A DNA stretch of 64,000 bases from JBCBKP01 sp038521625 (GCA_038521625.1 JBCBKP010000008.1:1-64000); one strand, 5' to 3'. Positions 26,828 to 36,062 are shown, numbered from the stretch's first letter. The notes: generated from the sequence alone by a model not told the origin. A program made the numbers and translations.

Positions 26828-28903
26828 TCAGCCGATCGAGCGGATGTGCTCGCGGAGCTCTCCGCGGCGGTCGTCCAGCTCGCGGCTGCGACGCGTCCGC
26901 TCGCGCTCGATCTCGTCCAGGCGGTCCTCCTGCTCGGTGAGTTCGCGCAGGTAGCGGGCGTAGAGATCGGTCTCGCGGCCGACCACCCGCATGTTCTCGC
27001 GCAGACGCGCCTGGCTCTGGCCGATCCGCCCGCGCCCGGCGTCGAGCGCGTTGATCGCCAGCTCGGTCTCCTGGACGTTCGCGCTGAGACGCTGCGCTTC
27101 CCGGATCTCGCGGGCGAGGCGGTCGGAGACACGGCCCTCGCGGACGAGAACCGCGAGCCGCTCCAGGTCGTAGCCGACGACCGCGATCGATTCGGCGATC
27201 TGACGCCGCTCGACGAGCGTGACCTCGTGCTCCGCGGCCGCGTCGACGACAGCCTCGATGCGGTGCGCCCGATCGGTGCGTTCGGTCTCGGCACCGCCCT
27301 CTACGGCTGCGAGTTCCCACGCGGGCGAGATCGGGTGCTGGATCAAGACGACGCGGTCGTCGCTCGGGTCGGCGTTGTCGATCGAGTACGTCGAGCGGCG
27401 CTCGTAGCTGGTCCGCTGGCGCAGGACGCCGTCCACGGCCGTCAGGCTGTCGATGCGGCTCGTGCTCGTGTCCTCTCGGTCGACGGTCAGCTCGAGGTCG
27501 ACGGCGAACGTAAGCAAGCGGTCCTCGCCCCGCGCGACAAAGCCGATCTGGGCATCGCCCGCGTAGCTTGACCCGTCGAGCACGCTCATCGGGCCCGGCA
27601 TCAGCTCGAGTCCGGCGTCGTTGGTGATCTCGACGCCACGCATCGGGTGCCGCCCGCCGGGGCTGGCGACGCTGTCGTACACGCTTAGGCGTCGGCCGGC
27701 GACCCGGGCGCCGACGATCGGGAGCATGGCGGAGCGACGCCGCTCGATGCTGATCGGGCTGTCGATGGTGTAGCTGAAGACGTCGCCCGTCGCCCCGGCG
27801 GTCGCGACCGCGCGGCTCACATCGGCGAGCGTGCTCATGAGACGCTGGACGCCCTCCTCGGATTCCATCGGGAATCGTCGGTGGAACGAATCGGCGTCTT
27901 CGAGCGCGAGCTCAGCGCGAGGCGTGGTCGCCGCCCACGGCGATTGGCCACGGCCCGCACGCCCGCGCTCGAAGACCTGGCTGGTGGCGACCGCGACGGC
28001 CGGGACCGGGACCTCCGGGCGGCTCAGGAACAGCGGCTCGTAGAGGTTCATCCGGAAGCTGACCGGCTGGCCCGAGACGAGCGAGAGCGTGACGTCGTCC
28101 CAGTCCTCGTCGGTGTGGTTCTCGACGATCGCCCAGCCCTGCAGGCCGACGGGATCCCCGTCGTCCTCGGGCAGGATCAGGCGGTAGGTCGCCTTCCAGA
28201 CCGGGGCCTCGTGGACGTACGCGGCGACGATCTCCCGGCGCCCGTTGCCCGAGAATCGCAGCGACATTGCGGTCTCGTTCTCATCTCGCTGGGCGGCGAG
28301 CGCCTCCAGGGCACGCCCGAGCTCGGCCTCGAGCTCCGGGTCCAGGATTTTGACCGACCGCGCCGTCGAGAGGTCGATCGAGCGCAGCGTCGGCGTCGCA
28401 AGATTGACGTAGCCAACGCTGACCACGACGCCGCCGCGTTCCTCCTTGCGCGACTCCATCCCGAGGACTCGGCCGGTCACGCGCGAGCCCGAGGTCTCGA
28501 TCTCGATCCGCTCGCCGCGGAGCTGCGAGATGATGTTCCAGAGTGAGGGGCTCCCGGAGACGTCGATGTCGAAACCCGCGAGTCGCCGCTCGAGCGGCTC
28601 CTTGCTGTCGTAGCCGACGGCCTCGACGGTGCCGCCGCCCAGGTCGAGCAGCACCATGCTCTTCAGGATGTCGTTGACACGCTCGCGGTCGAACCGGAGC
28701 TCGACCTCGGCGTCGCCGCGGACAACGGCTCGGCGTTCGAAGTAGCCGACGCCCGAGCGGTACAGCGTGAGCCGGGTCAGCGGCATCTCCGTCTCCCCCT
28801 CCTGGGCGAGGGCGGGCCCGGCGCAGGCGGCGAGACCCGCGGCGATCGCGAGCGCGGCGGCCGGTCGGGCGAGGGCGATGAGCGGGTGTATCTGGCTTGG
28901 CAT
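26828..28903 (-). CDS. Secreted DUF4139 domain protein
   Basis: 691 residues. Signal peptide (about 1-34, ending ALA/QEGE). Then an N-terminal domain (LTRLTLYRSGVGYFERRAVVRGDAEVELRF) and the DUF4139 beta domain, with YVHEAPVWKATYRLIL and GWAIVENHTDEDWDDVTLSLVSGQPVSF. The C-terminal 140 residues are Arg/Glu heptads that predict a long coiled coil. DUF4139 proteins are extracytoplasmic and mostly uncharacterised. ATG at 28903 follows GGAG. It converges on the prepilin gene with 97 nt between them. Confidence 0.85.
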   Translation of the reverse strand: MPSQIHPLIALARPAAALAIAAGLAACAGPALAQEGETEMPLTRLTLYRSGVGYFERRAVVRGDAEVELRFDRERVNDILKSMVLLDLGGGTVEAVGYDSKEPLERRLAGFDIDVSGSPSLWNIISQLRGERIEIETSGSRVTGRVLGMESRKEERGGVVVSVGYVNLATPTLRSIDLSTARSVKILDPELEAELGRALEALAAQRDENETAMSLRFSGNGRREIVAAYVHEAPVWKATYRLILPEDDGDPVGLQGWAIVENHTDEDWDDVTLSLVSGQPVSFRMNLYEPLFLSRPEVPVPAVAVATSQVFERGRAGRGQSPWAATTPRAELALEDADSFHRRFPMESEEGVQRLMSTLADVSRAVATAGATGDVFSYTIDSPISIERRRSAMLPIVGARVAGRRLSVYDSVASPGGRHPMRGVEITNDAGLELMPGPMSVLDGSSYAGDAQIGFVARGEDRLLTFAVDLELTVDREDTSTSRIDSLTAVDGVLRQRTSYERRSTYSIDNADPSDDRVVLIQHPISPAWELAAVEGGAETERTDRAHRIEAVVDAAAEHEVTLVERRQIAESIAVVGYDLERLAVLVREGRVSDRLAREIREAQRLSANVQETELAINALDAGRGRIGQSQARLRENMRVVGRETDLYARYLRELTEQEDRLDEIERERTRRSRELDDRRGELREHIRSIG

Positions 28904-29018
28904 CGGGGTCTCCTGCCCTGTGGGACTCGGGTCGGTCGTGTCTGAGTGGCCGTTTGTCTCAGAACGGTACCGCGCGCTCCATGCCAGGTTCCGGGTCGCA
29001 TCGTCGGATCGGACGATC

Positions 29019-29024
29019 TAGCCT
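29019..29024 (+). promoter_or_regulatory. Possible -10 for the FAD/Fe-S dehydrogenase gene
   Basis: TAGCCT, 39 nt before the ATG at 29064. A GGGGGA tract at 29045-29050 could serve as ribosome-binding site. Confidence 0.35.
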
Positions 29025-29063
29025 GCGGACTGAGACGGGCACCCGGGGGACGCATTGACTCGG

Positions 29064-31985
29064 ATGGTTGCTGAACAACCGATCGACGACACGGCTCGGG
29101 CGCTCGCGAATGCCGTTCGGGGTGACGTGCGTTTCGGGCGTCACGACCGGCTGCTCTACGCGACCGACGCCTCGATCTACCAGGTCGAGCCGCTGGGCGT
29201 GGTCGTCCCCGAATCGGTCGAGGACGCCGTCGCGGCTGTCCGCTTCTGCGCCGAGCACGGCCTCCCGATGCTGCCACGCGGCGGCGGGACGAGCCTGGCG
29301 GGGCAGTGCGTGAACCGCGCGGTCGTGCTCGATCTCTCGGCCGGCTGTCGCGGGATCCTCGTGATCGACGAGGGCGGGCGTCGTGCCCGGGTCGAGGCGG
29401 GCCGCACGATCGACGATCTGAACGACGAGCTGCGCGCCGGCGGTCTCTTCTTTGCGCCGGACCCATCGACGGCTCGCCAGGCGACGGTGGGGGGCTGCAT
29501 CGGGAACAACGCGGCCGGGTCTCGGTCGGTGCTCTATGGGCGGACGGCCGAGAACCTGTTGGGCGTCGATGTTGCTCTGGCGGACGGACGGCGGGTCACG
29601 CTCGACGAGGGCGCCGCGCTGCGCGATCCGACCGTCGCCGATCTGACCGAGCGCGTGTGCGGGATCGTGCGCTCGAACGAGTTGCTGATCCGCGAGCGGT
29701 TCCCGAATACGGTCCGCCGCAACGCCGGGTACGCGCTCGACATGATTCTGGCGCAGCTCGATTCTGGCGCTGGTTCCTACGAGAAGGTCAATCTCGCGCA
29801 CCTGATCTGCGGCAGCGAAGGCACGCTCGCCGTCACGCTCGGCGCCGAGCTAAAGCTCGTGCCGATCCCGGCGGCCCGCGGGCTCGCCGTGCTGAGTTTC
29901 GATTCGTTGGACGCCGCGATCGCGGCCGTCGTCCCGCTGCTGGAGCTGAACCCCTCGGCGATCGAGCTCCTTGACGACCTGGTCGTCGGCCTGGCGCGTG
30001 AGAACCTGCAGCACCGCGGCTCGCTGGAGCTGCTGCCAGAGCCGCCGGGCGGTCGGACCGAGGCGGTGCTCTACGTCGAGCTTTCGGTCGAAGACGCCGG
30101 CGAGCTCCCCGGGCTGTTCGAGGGCGTTCGGGCGCGAGCCGGCGGCGCCTCGATCGCGACCTCGACCGACGCGCCCGGCATGGCCAGGCTCTGGGCGCTG
30201 CGCAAGGCGGGGGAGCCGCTGCTTCACGGCGTGCCGGGGGAGCGCAAGCCGCTGGGCTTCATCGAGGACAACGCCGTGCCGCCCGAGCGGCTGAGCGAGT
30301 TCGTGCGTCGGCTGCGGCAGATCATCGAGAGCCGCGGGACCCGCGGGGCGTTCTACGCGCACGCGTCGGTCGGCGTGCTGCACGTGCGCCCGCTGCTGAC
30401 GCTCCGGTCGGAGGACGATCTCCGCCTGATGGAGGAGATCGCGGTCGAGGCGGCCGATCTGGCCAAGGAGCTCGGCGGGGTGATGTCGGGCGAGCACGGC
30501 GACGGGCGGGCCCGCGGGCCGCTGCTGGAGCGTTTTTATGGGCCCGAGCTGATGGCGGCGTTCCGCGAGATCAAGGCCGTCTTCGACCCCGAGAACCGTC
30601 TGAACCCCGGGAACATCGTCGAGCCGGCCCAGATCGAGACGATCCACGAGCGCACGCGCGTCGACCCGTCGGGCTCGGGCCCGCTCGAGATCGAGACCGA
30701 GACGTACTTCCACTACGACGACCAGACCGACTTCGCCCACGCGGTCGAGATGTGCAACGGGGCGGGGGTCTGCCGCAAGAAGACCGGCGGGGTCATGTGC
30801 CCGTCGTACATGGCGACACTCGACGAGCGGCACTCGACGCGCGGGCGCGGCAACGCGCTGCGGCTGGCGATCTCGGGCCAGCTCGGTCCCGATCCGTGGC
30901 GCGATCCGGGCACGCACGAGACGCTCGACCTGTGCCTGAGCTGCAAGGCCTGCAAGGCCGAGTGCCCGAGCAACGTTGACGTCGCGCGGTTGAAGGCCGA
31001 GTACGAGGCCCAGGCCCACGACCACCGGGGACGCGCGCCGCTCATCAACCACGCCTTCGGGCACATCCACCTGCTGACGCGGCTCGCGGGGATGGCCCCG
31101 GCCCTGACCAACTTCGTCAACAAGCTCGCGCCGATGCGGACGGTCATCAACGCCGCGATGGGGATCCATCCCGGTCGCTCGCTGCCGGTCTTCGAGAAGC
31201 CGCTGCCGCGGCGCTGGCCGGTGGACGACCCGTCGCTCTCGCCCGACGCGCCGCGGGTCGTGCTCTACGCCGACACCTTCACGGCGTACAACGAGCCGGC
31301 GATCGGCCTGGCCGCCAAGCGCGTGCTCGAGGCCTTCGGCTACCGCGTCGAGCTCTACCGCGGGACCGACGCCGGCCGTCCGATGATCAGCCAGGGGATG
31401 CTGCCGGCGGCGATCAGACGGATCGACCGCGAGGTGGGCGATCTCGACCGCCGGCTCGCATCGGGCGCCGAGGCGGTGCTGTTCTGCGAGCCGTCGGTGC
31501 TGTCAGCCGTGGCCGACGATTGGGTGATGCTCAAGTGCCGGAGCGACCGGAGCCTGCGCCGGTGGATCGCGTCGCGGTCCGGGCTGGTCGAGGCGTTCCT
31601 GAACGATCGGTGGGGGCGCCACCCGCGCGAGCCGCGGATTTCGGGGGACGAAGGGATCGGTCGCCTGCTGCTGCACGGGCACTGCCACCAGAAGGCCCTG
31701 TGGGGGGCTGGCTCGAGCGGCGGGCTGCTCGAGCGGCTGCTGCCGGGCAGGGTCGAGACGCTGGACACGACCTGCTGCGGTCTGGCCGGTGGGTTCGGCT
31801 ACACGCGCGGGCGGTTCGATCTGAGCATGAAGATCGGCGAACTCGGCGTGCTGCCCGCGGCGCGCGGACTCTCGGACGGCGAGGTGCTGGTCGCGCCGGG
31901 GACGAGCTGCCGGCACCAGATCAAGGACGGCGCGGGCGTGCGGGCGCTGCATCCGCTGGAGGTGGTCGAGCGGATCGTGGGATAA
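29064..31985 (+). CDS. FAD-linked oxidase fused to an Fe-S reductase domain (D-2-hydroxyacid dehydrogenase type)
   Basis: About 973 residues. The N-terminal half is a PCMH-type FAD domain (PLGVVVPESVEDAVAAVRFC; LPRGGGTSLAGQCVN; GGCIGNNAAGSRSVLYGR) with a C-terminal substrate-binding lobe ending GVMSGEHGDGRARGP. The C-terminal half has Fe-S motifs, CNGAGVCRKKTGGVMCPSY and CLSCKACKAECPSNVD, then two CCG-like segments (HGHCHQKALWG and TCCGLAGGFGY). The architecture matches large GlcD-GlpC fusions such as YdiJ, which oxidise D-2-hydroxy acids (2-hydroxyglutarate or D-lactate) and pass electrons to quinone or a carrier. A TTG at 29055 is an alternative start with the GGGGGA closer to it. The stop overlaps the next start (TAATG). 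Confidence 0.9.
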   Translation: MVAEQPIDDTARALANAVRGDVRFGRHDRLLYATDASIYQVEPLGVVVPESVEDAVAAVRFCAEHGLPMLPRGGGTSLAGQCVNRAVVLDLSAGCRGILVIDEGGRRARVEAGRTIDDLNDELRAGGLFFAPDPSTARQATVGGCIGNNAAGSRSVLYGRTAENLLGVDVALADGRRVTLDEGAALRDPTVADLTERVCGIVRSNELLIRERFPNTVRRNAGYALDMILAQLDSGAGSYEKVNLAHLICGSEGTLAVTLGAELKLVPIPAARGLAVLSFDSLDAAIAAVVPLLELNPSAIELLDDLVVGLARENLQHRGSLELLPEPPGGRTEAVLYVELSVEDAGELPGLFEGVRARAGGASIATSTDAPGMARLWALRKAGEPLLHGVPGERKPLGFIEDNAVPPERLSEFVRRLRQIIESRGTRGAFYAHASVGVLHVRPLLTLRSEDDLRLMEEIAVEAADLAKELGGVMSGEHGDGRARGPLLERFYGPELMAAFREIKAVFDPENRLNPGNIVEPAQIETIHERTRVDPSGSGPLEIETETYFHYDDQTDFAHAVEMCNGAGVCRKKTGGVMCPSYMATLDERHSTRGRGNALRLAISGQLGPDPWRDPGTHETLDLCLSCKACKAECPSNVDVARLKAEYEAQAHDHRGRAPLINHAFGHIHLLTRLAGMAPALTNFVNKLAPMRTVINAAMGIHPGRSLPVFEKPLPRRWPVDDPSLSPDAPRVVLYADTFTAYNEPAIGLAAKRVLEAFGYRVELYRGTDAGRPMISQGMLPAAIRRIDREVGDLDRRLASGAEAVLFCEPSVLSAVADDWVMLKCRSDRSLRRWIASRSGLVEAFLNDRWGRHPREPRISGDEGIGRLLLHGHCHQKALWGAGSSGGLLERLLPGRVETLDTTCCGLAGGFGYTRGRFDLSMKIGELGVLPAARGLSDGEVLVAPGTSCRHQIKDGAGVRALHPLEVVERIVG

Positions 31986-32659
31986 TGGACGAGCCAAAGA
32001 GGCAGCGGCGTTTGAAGAAGTGGCTGCTGGTCTGGGCCGTCGCACTCACCGCCGGCATCGTCTCATTCGAGCAGGCATCCAAACAGCGATGGCGTCGCGC
32101 CTGGCTCGGTGGTAGCACTGGCGTGCTTCACGGATGGATTCTCGCGGAGCACGCAGAACCGGACGGCTGGGCGCTCAGGATCCTCGCTGTTGAGCCCGTG
32201 ACCTCGGATCTGAGGGAGCCTGAGTCGTTCGCGATCTACTCCCAGGTTGGGGAGCTTCGGCTGCACTACCCGCCGAGGTGGGGGCGGCGCATCAGCTGGC
32301 TATCTCTGTACGTCTTCGAACTCTGGGATCACGTGGAGCATGATTCGTGGGTCGACGTATCGGGGGAAGGAGCGATCCCGGAGTTCGATCAGTTCACCGC
32401 CAGATTGACCGAGTGCTTGCGCCCCGTGGCGGAATCGCAGGAGCTGAGAGATCAAGCCGCGATGGGCGAGAATCGCGTGAAGTCCTGGCTCGCCGAGCCA
32501 AGGCAGGCTGTGACGGGCAGACGATTCGCGATCGAGGAAAGTCGAGCCGACTGGCTGCTGCTCGCTCGAGGCCTCGGTCTCGCTCTGCCTCTAACGCTCG
32601 GGATCGTCGGTGTGGTCTGGTTGCCAGGAGTTGTGATCCGAAGATACGACGCGCGATGA
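31985..32659 (+). CDS. Unknown membrane protein with two spans
   Basis: 224 residues, not recognised. A positively charged N-terminus precedes one helix (WLLVWAVALTAGIVSFEQ). An extracytoplasmic-looking central part follows (GWILAEHAEPDGWALRILAVEPVTSD; YVFELWDHVEHDSWVDV), and a second helix lies near the end (LGLALPLTLGIVGVVWLPGVVI). Start and stop are coupled to the dehydrogenase upstream (TAATG). Codons are visibly less GC-biased than in neighbours (many AT-ending codons), which may mean weak expression or foreign origin. No homologue is recalled. Confidence 0.55.
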   Translation: MDEPKRQRRLKKWLLVWAVALTAGIVSFEQASKQRWRRAWLGGSTGVLHGWILAEHAEPDGWALRILAVEPVTSDLREPESFAIYSQVGELRLHYPPRWGRRISWLSLYVFELWDHVEHDSWVDVSGEGAIPEFDQFTARLTECLRPVAESQELRDQAAMGENRVKSWLAEPRQAVTGRRFAIEESRADWLLLARGLGLALPLTLGIVGVVWLPGVVIRRYDAR

Positions 32660-32746
32660 GAGCCTTCATGGTCGCGGACACGACCGGATTTGAAGTGATT
32701 CCGAGCCTTGCTTCTTCGGGCCTCATTCGTTGGTGGTGGTCTGGAG

Positions 32747-32762
32747 GATGCTGGCCAGCATC
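32747..32762. repeat. Perfect 16-bp palindrome between convergent genes
   Basis: GATGCTGGCCAGCATC, immediately next to the stop of the CDGSH gene (32763). It could act as a bidirectional termination or cleavage hairpin, although no U-tract follows on either strand. Confidence 0.5.
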
Positions 32763-32969
32763 TCAGCCGTCGTCCTGCTCCTCGACGATCTTCGTGCGCG
32801 AAGCGTCGTAGACGTACAGCCTGCCATCTTCCTCGGCCTTGCACGCCTTGTGGCTGCCGTCGCAGAGCGGCATGTTCTGGCTGAGCCCGCAGCCGCAGAC
32901 GAACACGGGCTTGTCCTGCGGCTCGATCTTGACCGGTCCGGTGGCTTCGAATCTGACGAGTCGTGGCAT
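32763..32969 (-). CDS. CDGSH iron-sulfur domain protein
   Basis: 68 residues with one complete CDGSH motif: C-x-C-x7-PLCDGSH (VCGCGLSQNMPLCDGSHK), which binds a [2Fe-2S] cluster with three Cys and one His. Bacterial single-motif forms are soluble and act in iron, redox or NO-related handling; the exact role here is unknown. The flanks are short, so the protein is close to the minimal domain. It has no Shine-Dalgarno; the ATG is 6 nt after TAGGCT. Confidence 0.9.
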   Translation of the reverse strand: MPRLVRFEATGPVKIEPQDKPVFVCGCGLSQNMPLCDGSHKACKAEEDGRLYVYDASRTKIVEEQDDG

Positions 32970-32975
32970 CCCGTC

Positions 32976-32981
32976 AGCCTA
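32976..32981 (-). promoter_or_regulatory. Putative -10 for a leaderless CDGSH transcript
   Basis: Minus-strand TAGGCT, six bases (GACGGG), then ATG at 32969. Confidence 0.45.
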
Positions 32982-33003
32982 CAGGCGGGACGAGTCGCGC
33001 GGT

Positions 33004-33933
33004 TCAGCCGGGCGTCTCGATCGTGTCGAGAAGGCTCTGCAGGATCTCGCCGGCGATCGCCCACGCGCCCGGCGTCGTGTGCTGCTTGGTGATCACGCGG
33101 TGCGAGCAGACCGGGATGACGTTGTCGTAGACGTCGTCGGGGATGGCGTAGTCGCGCCCGTCCATCAGGGCCGTGGCCCGGGCCGCCTGGGCGAGGGCCA
33201 GCGAGCCGCGCGGGCTCAGTCCGACCTCGAGCTCGGTGGACTCGCGTGTCGCCGTGGCGAAGCGGACAACGTACTCCCGCAGCTCTCCGGAGAGCGTGAC
33301 CTCGTCGCACTTGCTCTGCAGCGCGACCACGTCCTGGCGGGTGAGCACCGGTTTCAGTTCCTGGAGGCGGCTCTGCGCCGGGCGGAGCTCGAGCAGCTCG
33401 GCCTCGTTCTCGGGCGAGGGGTACCCGAGCTGCACGCGCATCAGGAAGCGGTCGAGCTGGTTCTCGGGAAGGAGGTAGGTGCCCTCGAACTCATAGGGGT
33501 TCTGCGTCGCGATGACGATGAACGGGTCCTCGAGCCGGTGCGCGGTGCCGTCGATCGAGACCGAGGCGTCCGACATCGCCTCGAGCAGCGCCGACTGGGT
33601 CCGGGGCGTGGTCCGGTTGATCTCGTCGGCCAGGACGACGTTGGCGAAGATCGGCCCACGTTTGAACTCGAATTGGGAGCCGTCGCGGTTGAAGATCGTG
33701 ACGCCGAGCACGTCCGAGGGGAGCATGTCCGGCGTGAGCTGGATGCGGCTGAAGCTGCAGTCGAGGCTCTTGGCGATGGTCGAGGCGAGCACCGTCTTGC
33801 CCACGCCGGGGACGTCCTCGATGAGCAGGTGCCCTCGGGCGAGCAGGCAACGGACCACTCGGTCGACGGTGGCGTCGTGCCCGAGGTACACGCGGGAGAT
33901 GTTCTCGCGGAGCGATGCGATGGTGTCGAGCAT
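33004..33933 (-). CDS. MoxR family AAA+ ATPase
   Basis: 309 residues. Walker A GVGKT, sensor and Walker B blocks (VVLADEINRTTPRTQSALLEAM; VIATQNPYEFEGTYLLPENQLDRF), and the C-terminal lid VGLSPRGSLALAQAARATALMDGRDY. MoxR ATPases usually work with VWA and DUF58 proteins as metal or cofactor chaperones. No DUF58 or VWA gene directly follows, though a VWA gene begins 3 kb away on the other strand. ATG at 33933; the 58 codons read upstream are Pro/Arg-rich and excluded. A CTGTCTGCCTGCCTG tetramer-like tract lies in the leader. Confidence 0.92.
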   Translation of the reverse strand: MLDTIASLRENISRVYLGHDATVDRVVRCLLARGHLLIEDVPGVGKTVLASTIAKSLDCSFSRIQLTPDMLPSDVLGVTIFNRDGSQFEFKRGPIFANVVLADEINRTTPRTQSALLEAMSDASVSIDGTAHRLEDPFIVIATQNPYEFEGTYLLPENQLDRFLMRVQLGYPSPENEAELLELRPAQSRLQELKPVLTRQDVVALQSKCDEVTLSGELREYVVRFATATRESTELEVGLSPRGSLALAQAARATALMDGRDYAIPDDVYDNVIPVCSHRVITKQHTTPGAWAIAGEILQSLLDTIETPG

Positions 33934-34005
33934 GGGGTGGTGGTGTGCCTGTCTGCCTGCCTGTAGGCTGGTGGGCTCGCGGTGCCCGCTGGGCCCGGGG
34001 CCGCG

Positions 34006-34011
34006 AGTATA
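34006..34011 (-). promoter_or_regulatory. Possible -10 for moxR
   Basis: Minus-strand TATACT, a near-perfect -10, 72 nt before the ATG at 33933. Confidence 0.4.
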
Positions 34012-34087
34012 GGGAAGCGGGCGTCGCCGCCCCGGGTCGCGTCTCGGCCCGTTACGGTGCGCCGCGACGGGCGGTTCGCTTGGCGGG

Positions 34088-35023
34088 ATGAGCGCGAACG
34101 GGGACAACCTGCCCGAATGGGCCGCGGGGCTCGCGCCGGAGTTCGGTCGCGGGATGCGCTGCGCCCAGTGCGGCTACGAGCTGGGCGGGCTGTCGATCCG
34201 CGGGGCCTGCCCGGAGTGCGGGCTGCCGGTGCGGGCGACCCTGCTCGCCGCGGTTGACCCGCGGGCGAGCGAGCTCGCGCCGCTCTTCGCCCCGCGACTC
34301 ACGGCGGTCGGGGTGCTCGTCTGGGCCTGGGGGGCCACGGTCGCGGCGCTGTCGGTCTGGGTGACGCGCCTCGGCGATGTCGCCTCACGCCACTTCGACA
34401 TCCGTTTCTCGTCCGAGGGCGTGCTGACCGCGGGCCTCGGCGCGCTCGTGCTCTCCGGGATCGGCGCCATGACGATGATCCGCCCGCACCGCGGGCTGGG
34501 GGCACGACAGGTGCGGATGGCGGGCCTGGGCGTGCTGCTCTACCTGCCCCTGATCGCCCTGTTCTGGTTCATGCACATGCGATTCGATCCGCGGGGCGTC
34601 ATGCCGTACGTCGGCTCGCTCGAGCCCTCGTCGACCCGGATCGCGCTGCGGCTCGCGACGACGCTGCTCATCGCGGCCGGGTTCGCGCTGCTGTGGCCGA
34701 ACATCAGCGCGCTGATCGCCCGGTCGTTCCTCATGAGGACGGGTCGCGTCGACACGCAGCCGGTCTCGGTCCTGTTCCTGACGCTCGCGACGGCGACGGC
34801 GGGCGATGCGCTCGACCTGACGAGCCGTCTCGCGTCGGGGCTGGCCGCCGATGTTCTCGGCGTGGTCAAGGTCGTGCTGATCGCCGTCGGATCTTTCCTG
34901 TTCACCGTCGCGCTGGTCGGGCTCTCGTTCGACGCGTGGCGGCTCCGCCGGGTGCTCCTCGAGCACCCCCTCGGATTGGCCGATGTCCTCGCCGAGCGGT
35001 CGAGCGAGGGCGGCGACGAGTGA
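34088..35023 (+). CDS. Zinc-ribbon multi-span membrane protein
   Basis: 311 residues. The N-terminal ribbon CAQCGYELGGLSIRGACPECGLPV is the form widespread in Phycisphaerae membrane proteins. Six or so hydrophobic segments follow (for example LTAVGVLVWAWGATVAALSVW, AGLGVLLYLPLIALFWFMHM, VLGVVKVVLIAVGSFLFTVALVGL). There is no transporter signature. ATG at 34088 follows ttggcggg. The stop overlaps the next start as GTGA, so it is coupled to the zincin gene. The function is unknown. Confidence 0.8.
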   Translation: MSANGDNLPEWAAGLAPEFGRGMRCAQCGYELGGLSIRGACPECGLPVRATLLAAVDPRASELAPLFAPRLTAVGVLVWAWGATVAALSVWVTRLGDVASRHFDIRFSSEGVLTAGLGALVLSGIGAMTMIRPHRGLGARQVRMAGLGVLLYLPLIALFWFMHMRFDPRGVMPYVGSLEPSSTRIALRLATTLLIAAGFALLWPNISALIARSFLMRTGRVDTQPVSVLFLTLATATAGDALDLTSRLASGLAADVLGVVKVVLIAVGSFLFTVALVGLSFDAWRLRRVLLEHPLGLADVLAERSSEGGDE

Positions 35024-35415
35024 GACCGGCCGACCGAGACAGGTTCGACGCGCTGCTCCAACAGGAGATCGCCGCGCTGCCCGCGGGGGTCCTGGACCTG
35101 CTCGAAGAGGTCCCGGTCGTCGCCGAGGACAAACCGGCGCCGGACGTACTCTCCGAGTTCGGGATCGACCCCGCCGACGCCGACGAGCTCTGCGGGCTGC
35201 ACTCCGGTCGCGCGATCACCGAGCGGGGTGTCGGAGACCCCCCGGAGCTGCCGAACGTCGTCATGCTCTACCGCGAGGGCATCGTCGCCCACGCGGGCGG
35301 TTGGGCGGTCGGCGATGAAGCCGTCGCGGAGGAGATCCGAATCACGCTGCTGCACGAGATCGGCCACGAGTTCGGCCTCGACGAGGACGACCTTGAGCGC
35401 CTCGGCTACGCGTGA
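35020..35415 (+). CDS. Metallopeptidase-like zincin (HExxH) protein
   Basis: 131 residues. The C-terminal motif HEIGHEFGLDEDDLERLGY is the short-zincin family signature (the Zincin_1/DUF1025-type group), with HEIGH zinc ligands and a third ligand in the Glu/Asp cluster. A MLYREGIVAHAGGW segment precedes it, as in the family. Members are small cytosolic proteins with presumed peptidase activity but no known substrate. GTG at 35020 overlaps the upstream stop. frr converges 12 nt downstream. Confidence 0.85.
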   Translation: MRPADRDRFDALLQQEIAALPAGVLDLLEEVPVVAEDKPAPDVLSEFGIDPADADELCGLHSGRAITERGVGDPPELPNVVMLYREGIVAHAGGWAVGDEAVAEEIRITLLHEIGHEFGLDEDDLERLGYA

Positions 35416-35427
35416 GTGGCCGCCCGG

Positions 35428-36000
35428 TCAGACCTCGGCGATCTCTTCGCTCTTCGACTTGACCGCCGACTCGATCTGTCCCTCGTACTTCTTGAGAAGC
35501 TCCTGGATCTCGTCCTTGAGCGTCGAGACCTCGTCCTCGGGGATGTGGGCGTCCTTGTCCTTGCCGAGCGCGTCTGCGTGCTTGTTCGCGTCGCGCCGGA
35601 CGTTGCGGATCGCGACCTTCTGCTCCTCGCCCATCTTCTTCGCCTGGGCGACGAGCTGCTTGCGTCGCTCGCTGTCGAGGGGCGGGATGGAGATCCGGAT
35701 CGCCTTGTCCTCGGTCTGCGGGTTGAGCCCGAGGCCGGACTCCTCGATGCCCTTCTTGATCGCGCCGACCGCGGACGGATCGAATGGCTTGATCAGGATC
35801 TGGTGCGGCTCGGGCACGCTGATCGCCGCGTTCGACTTGATGTCGCTTTGCGAGCCGTAGTAATCGAACTTGATGTACTCGACAAGAGCGGTCGAGGCCC
35901 GCCCGGTCCGCAGGCCTCGGAGCTCGCTGCGCAAATACTCGACGGCCTTGGTCATCGAGGATTCGGCGTCGCTCAGGATGGCGTTGGGGGTCGTCGTCAT
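35428..36000 (-). CDS. frr: Ribosome recycling factor
   Basis: 190 residues. Canonical three-helix-bundle tRNA mimic: SSMTKAVEYLRSELRGLRTGRAS at the N-terminus, VEYIKFDYYGSQSDIKSNAAISVPEPHQILIKPFDPS in the beta domain, IRISIPPLDSERRKQLVAQAKKMGEEQKVAIRNVRRDANK in the third helix. It splits post-termination ribosomes with EF-G. ATG at 36000 has a GGAG leader. pyrH lies 62 nt upstream on the same strand, the common pyrH-frr order; rpsB and tsf are absent. Confidence 0.97.
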   Translation of the reverse strand: MTTTPNAILSDAESSMTKAVEYLRSELRGLRTGRASTALVEYIKFDYYGSQSDIKSNAAISVPEPHQILIKPFDPSAVGAIKKGIEESGLGLNPQTEDKAIRISIPPLDSERRKQLVAQAKKMGEEQKVAIRNVRRDANKHADALGKDKDAHIPEDEVSTLKDEIQELLKKYEGQIESAVKSKSEEIAEV

Positions 36001-36042
36001 GGTGTTCTCCGGAGCCGCGGCGTCGCCAGGCCGCGCGCGGGC

Positions 36043-36048
36043 ACTATA
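36043..36048 (-). promoter_or_regulatory. Possible -10 for frr
   Basis: Minus-strand TATAGT in the 62-nt pyrH-frr gap, 42 nt before the frr ATG. It may allow frr expression independent of pyrH. Confidence 0.4.
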
Positions 36049-36062
36049 GCGGTCGGGGGGCG

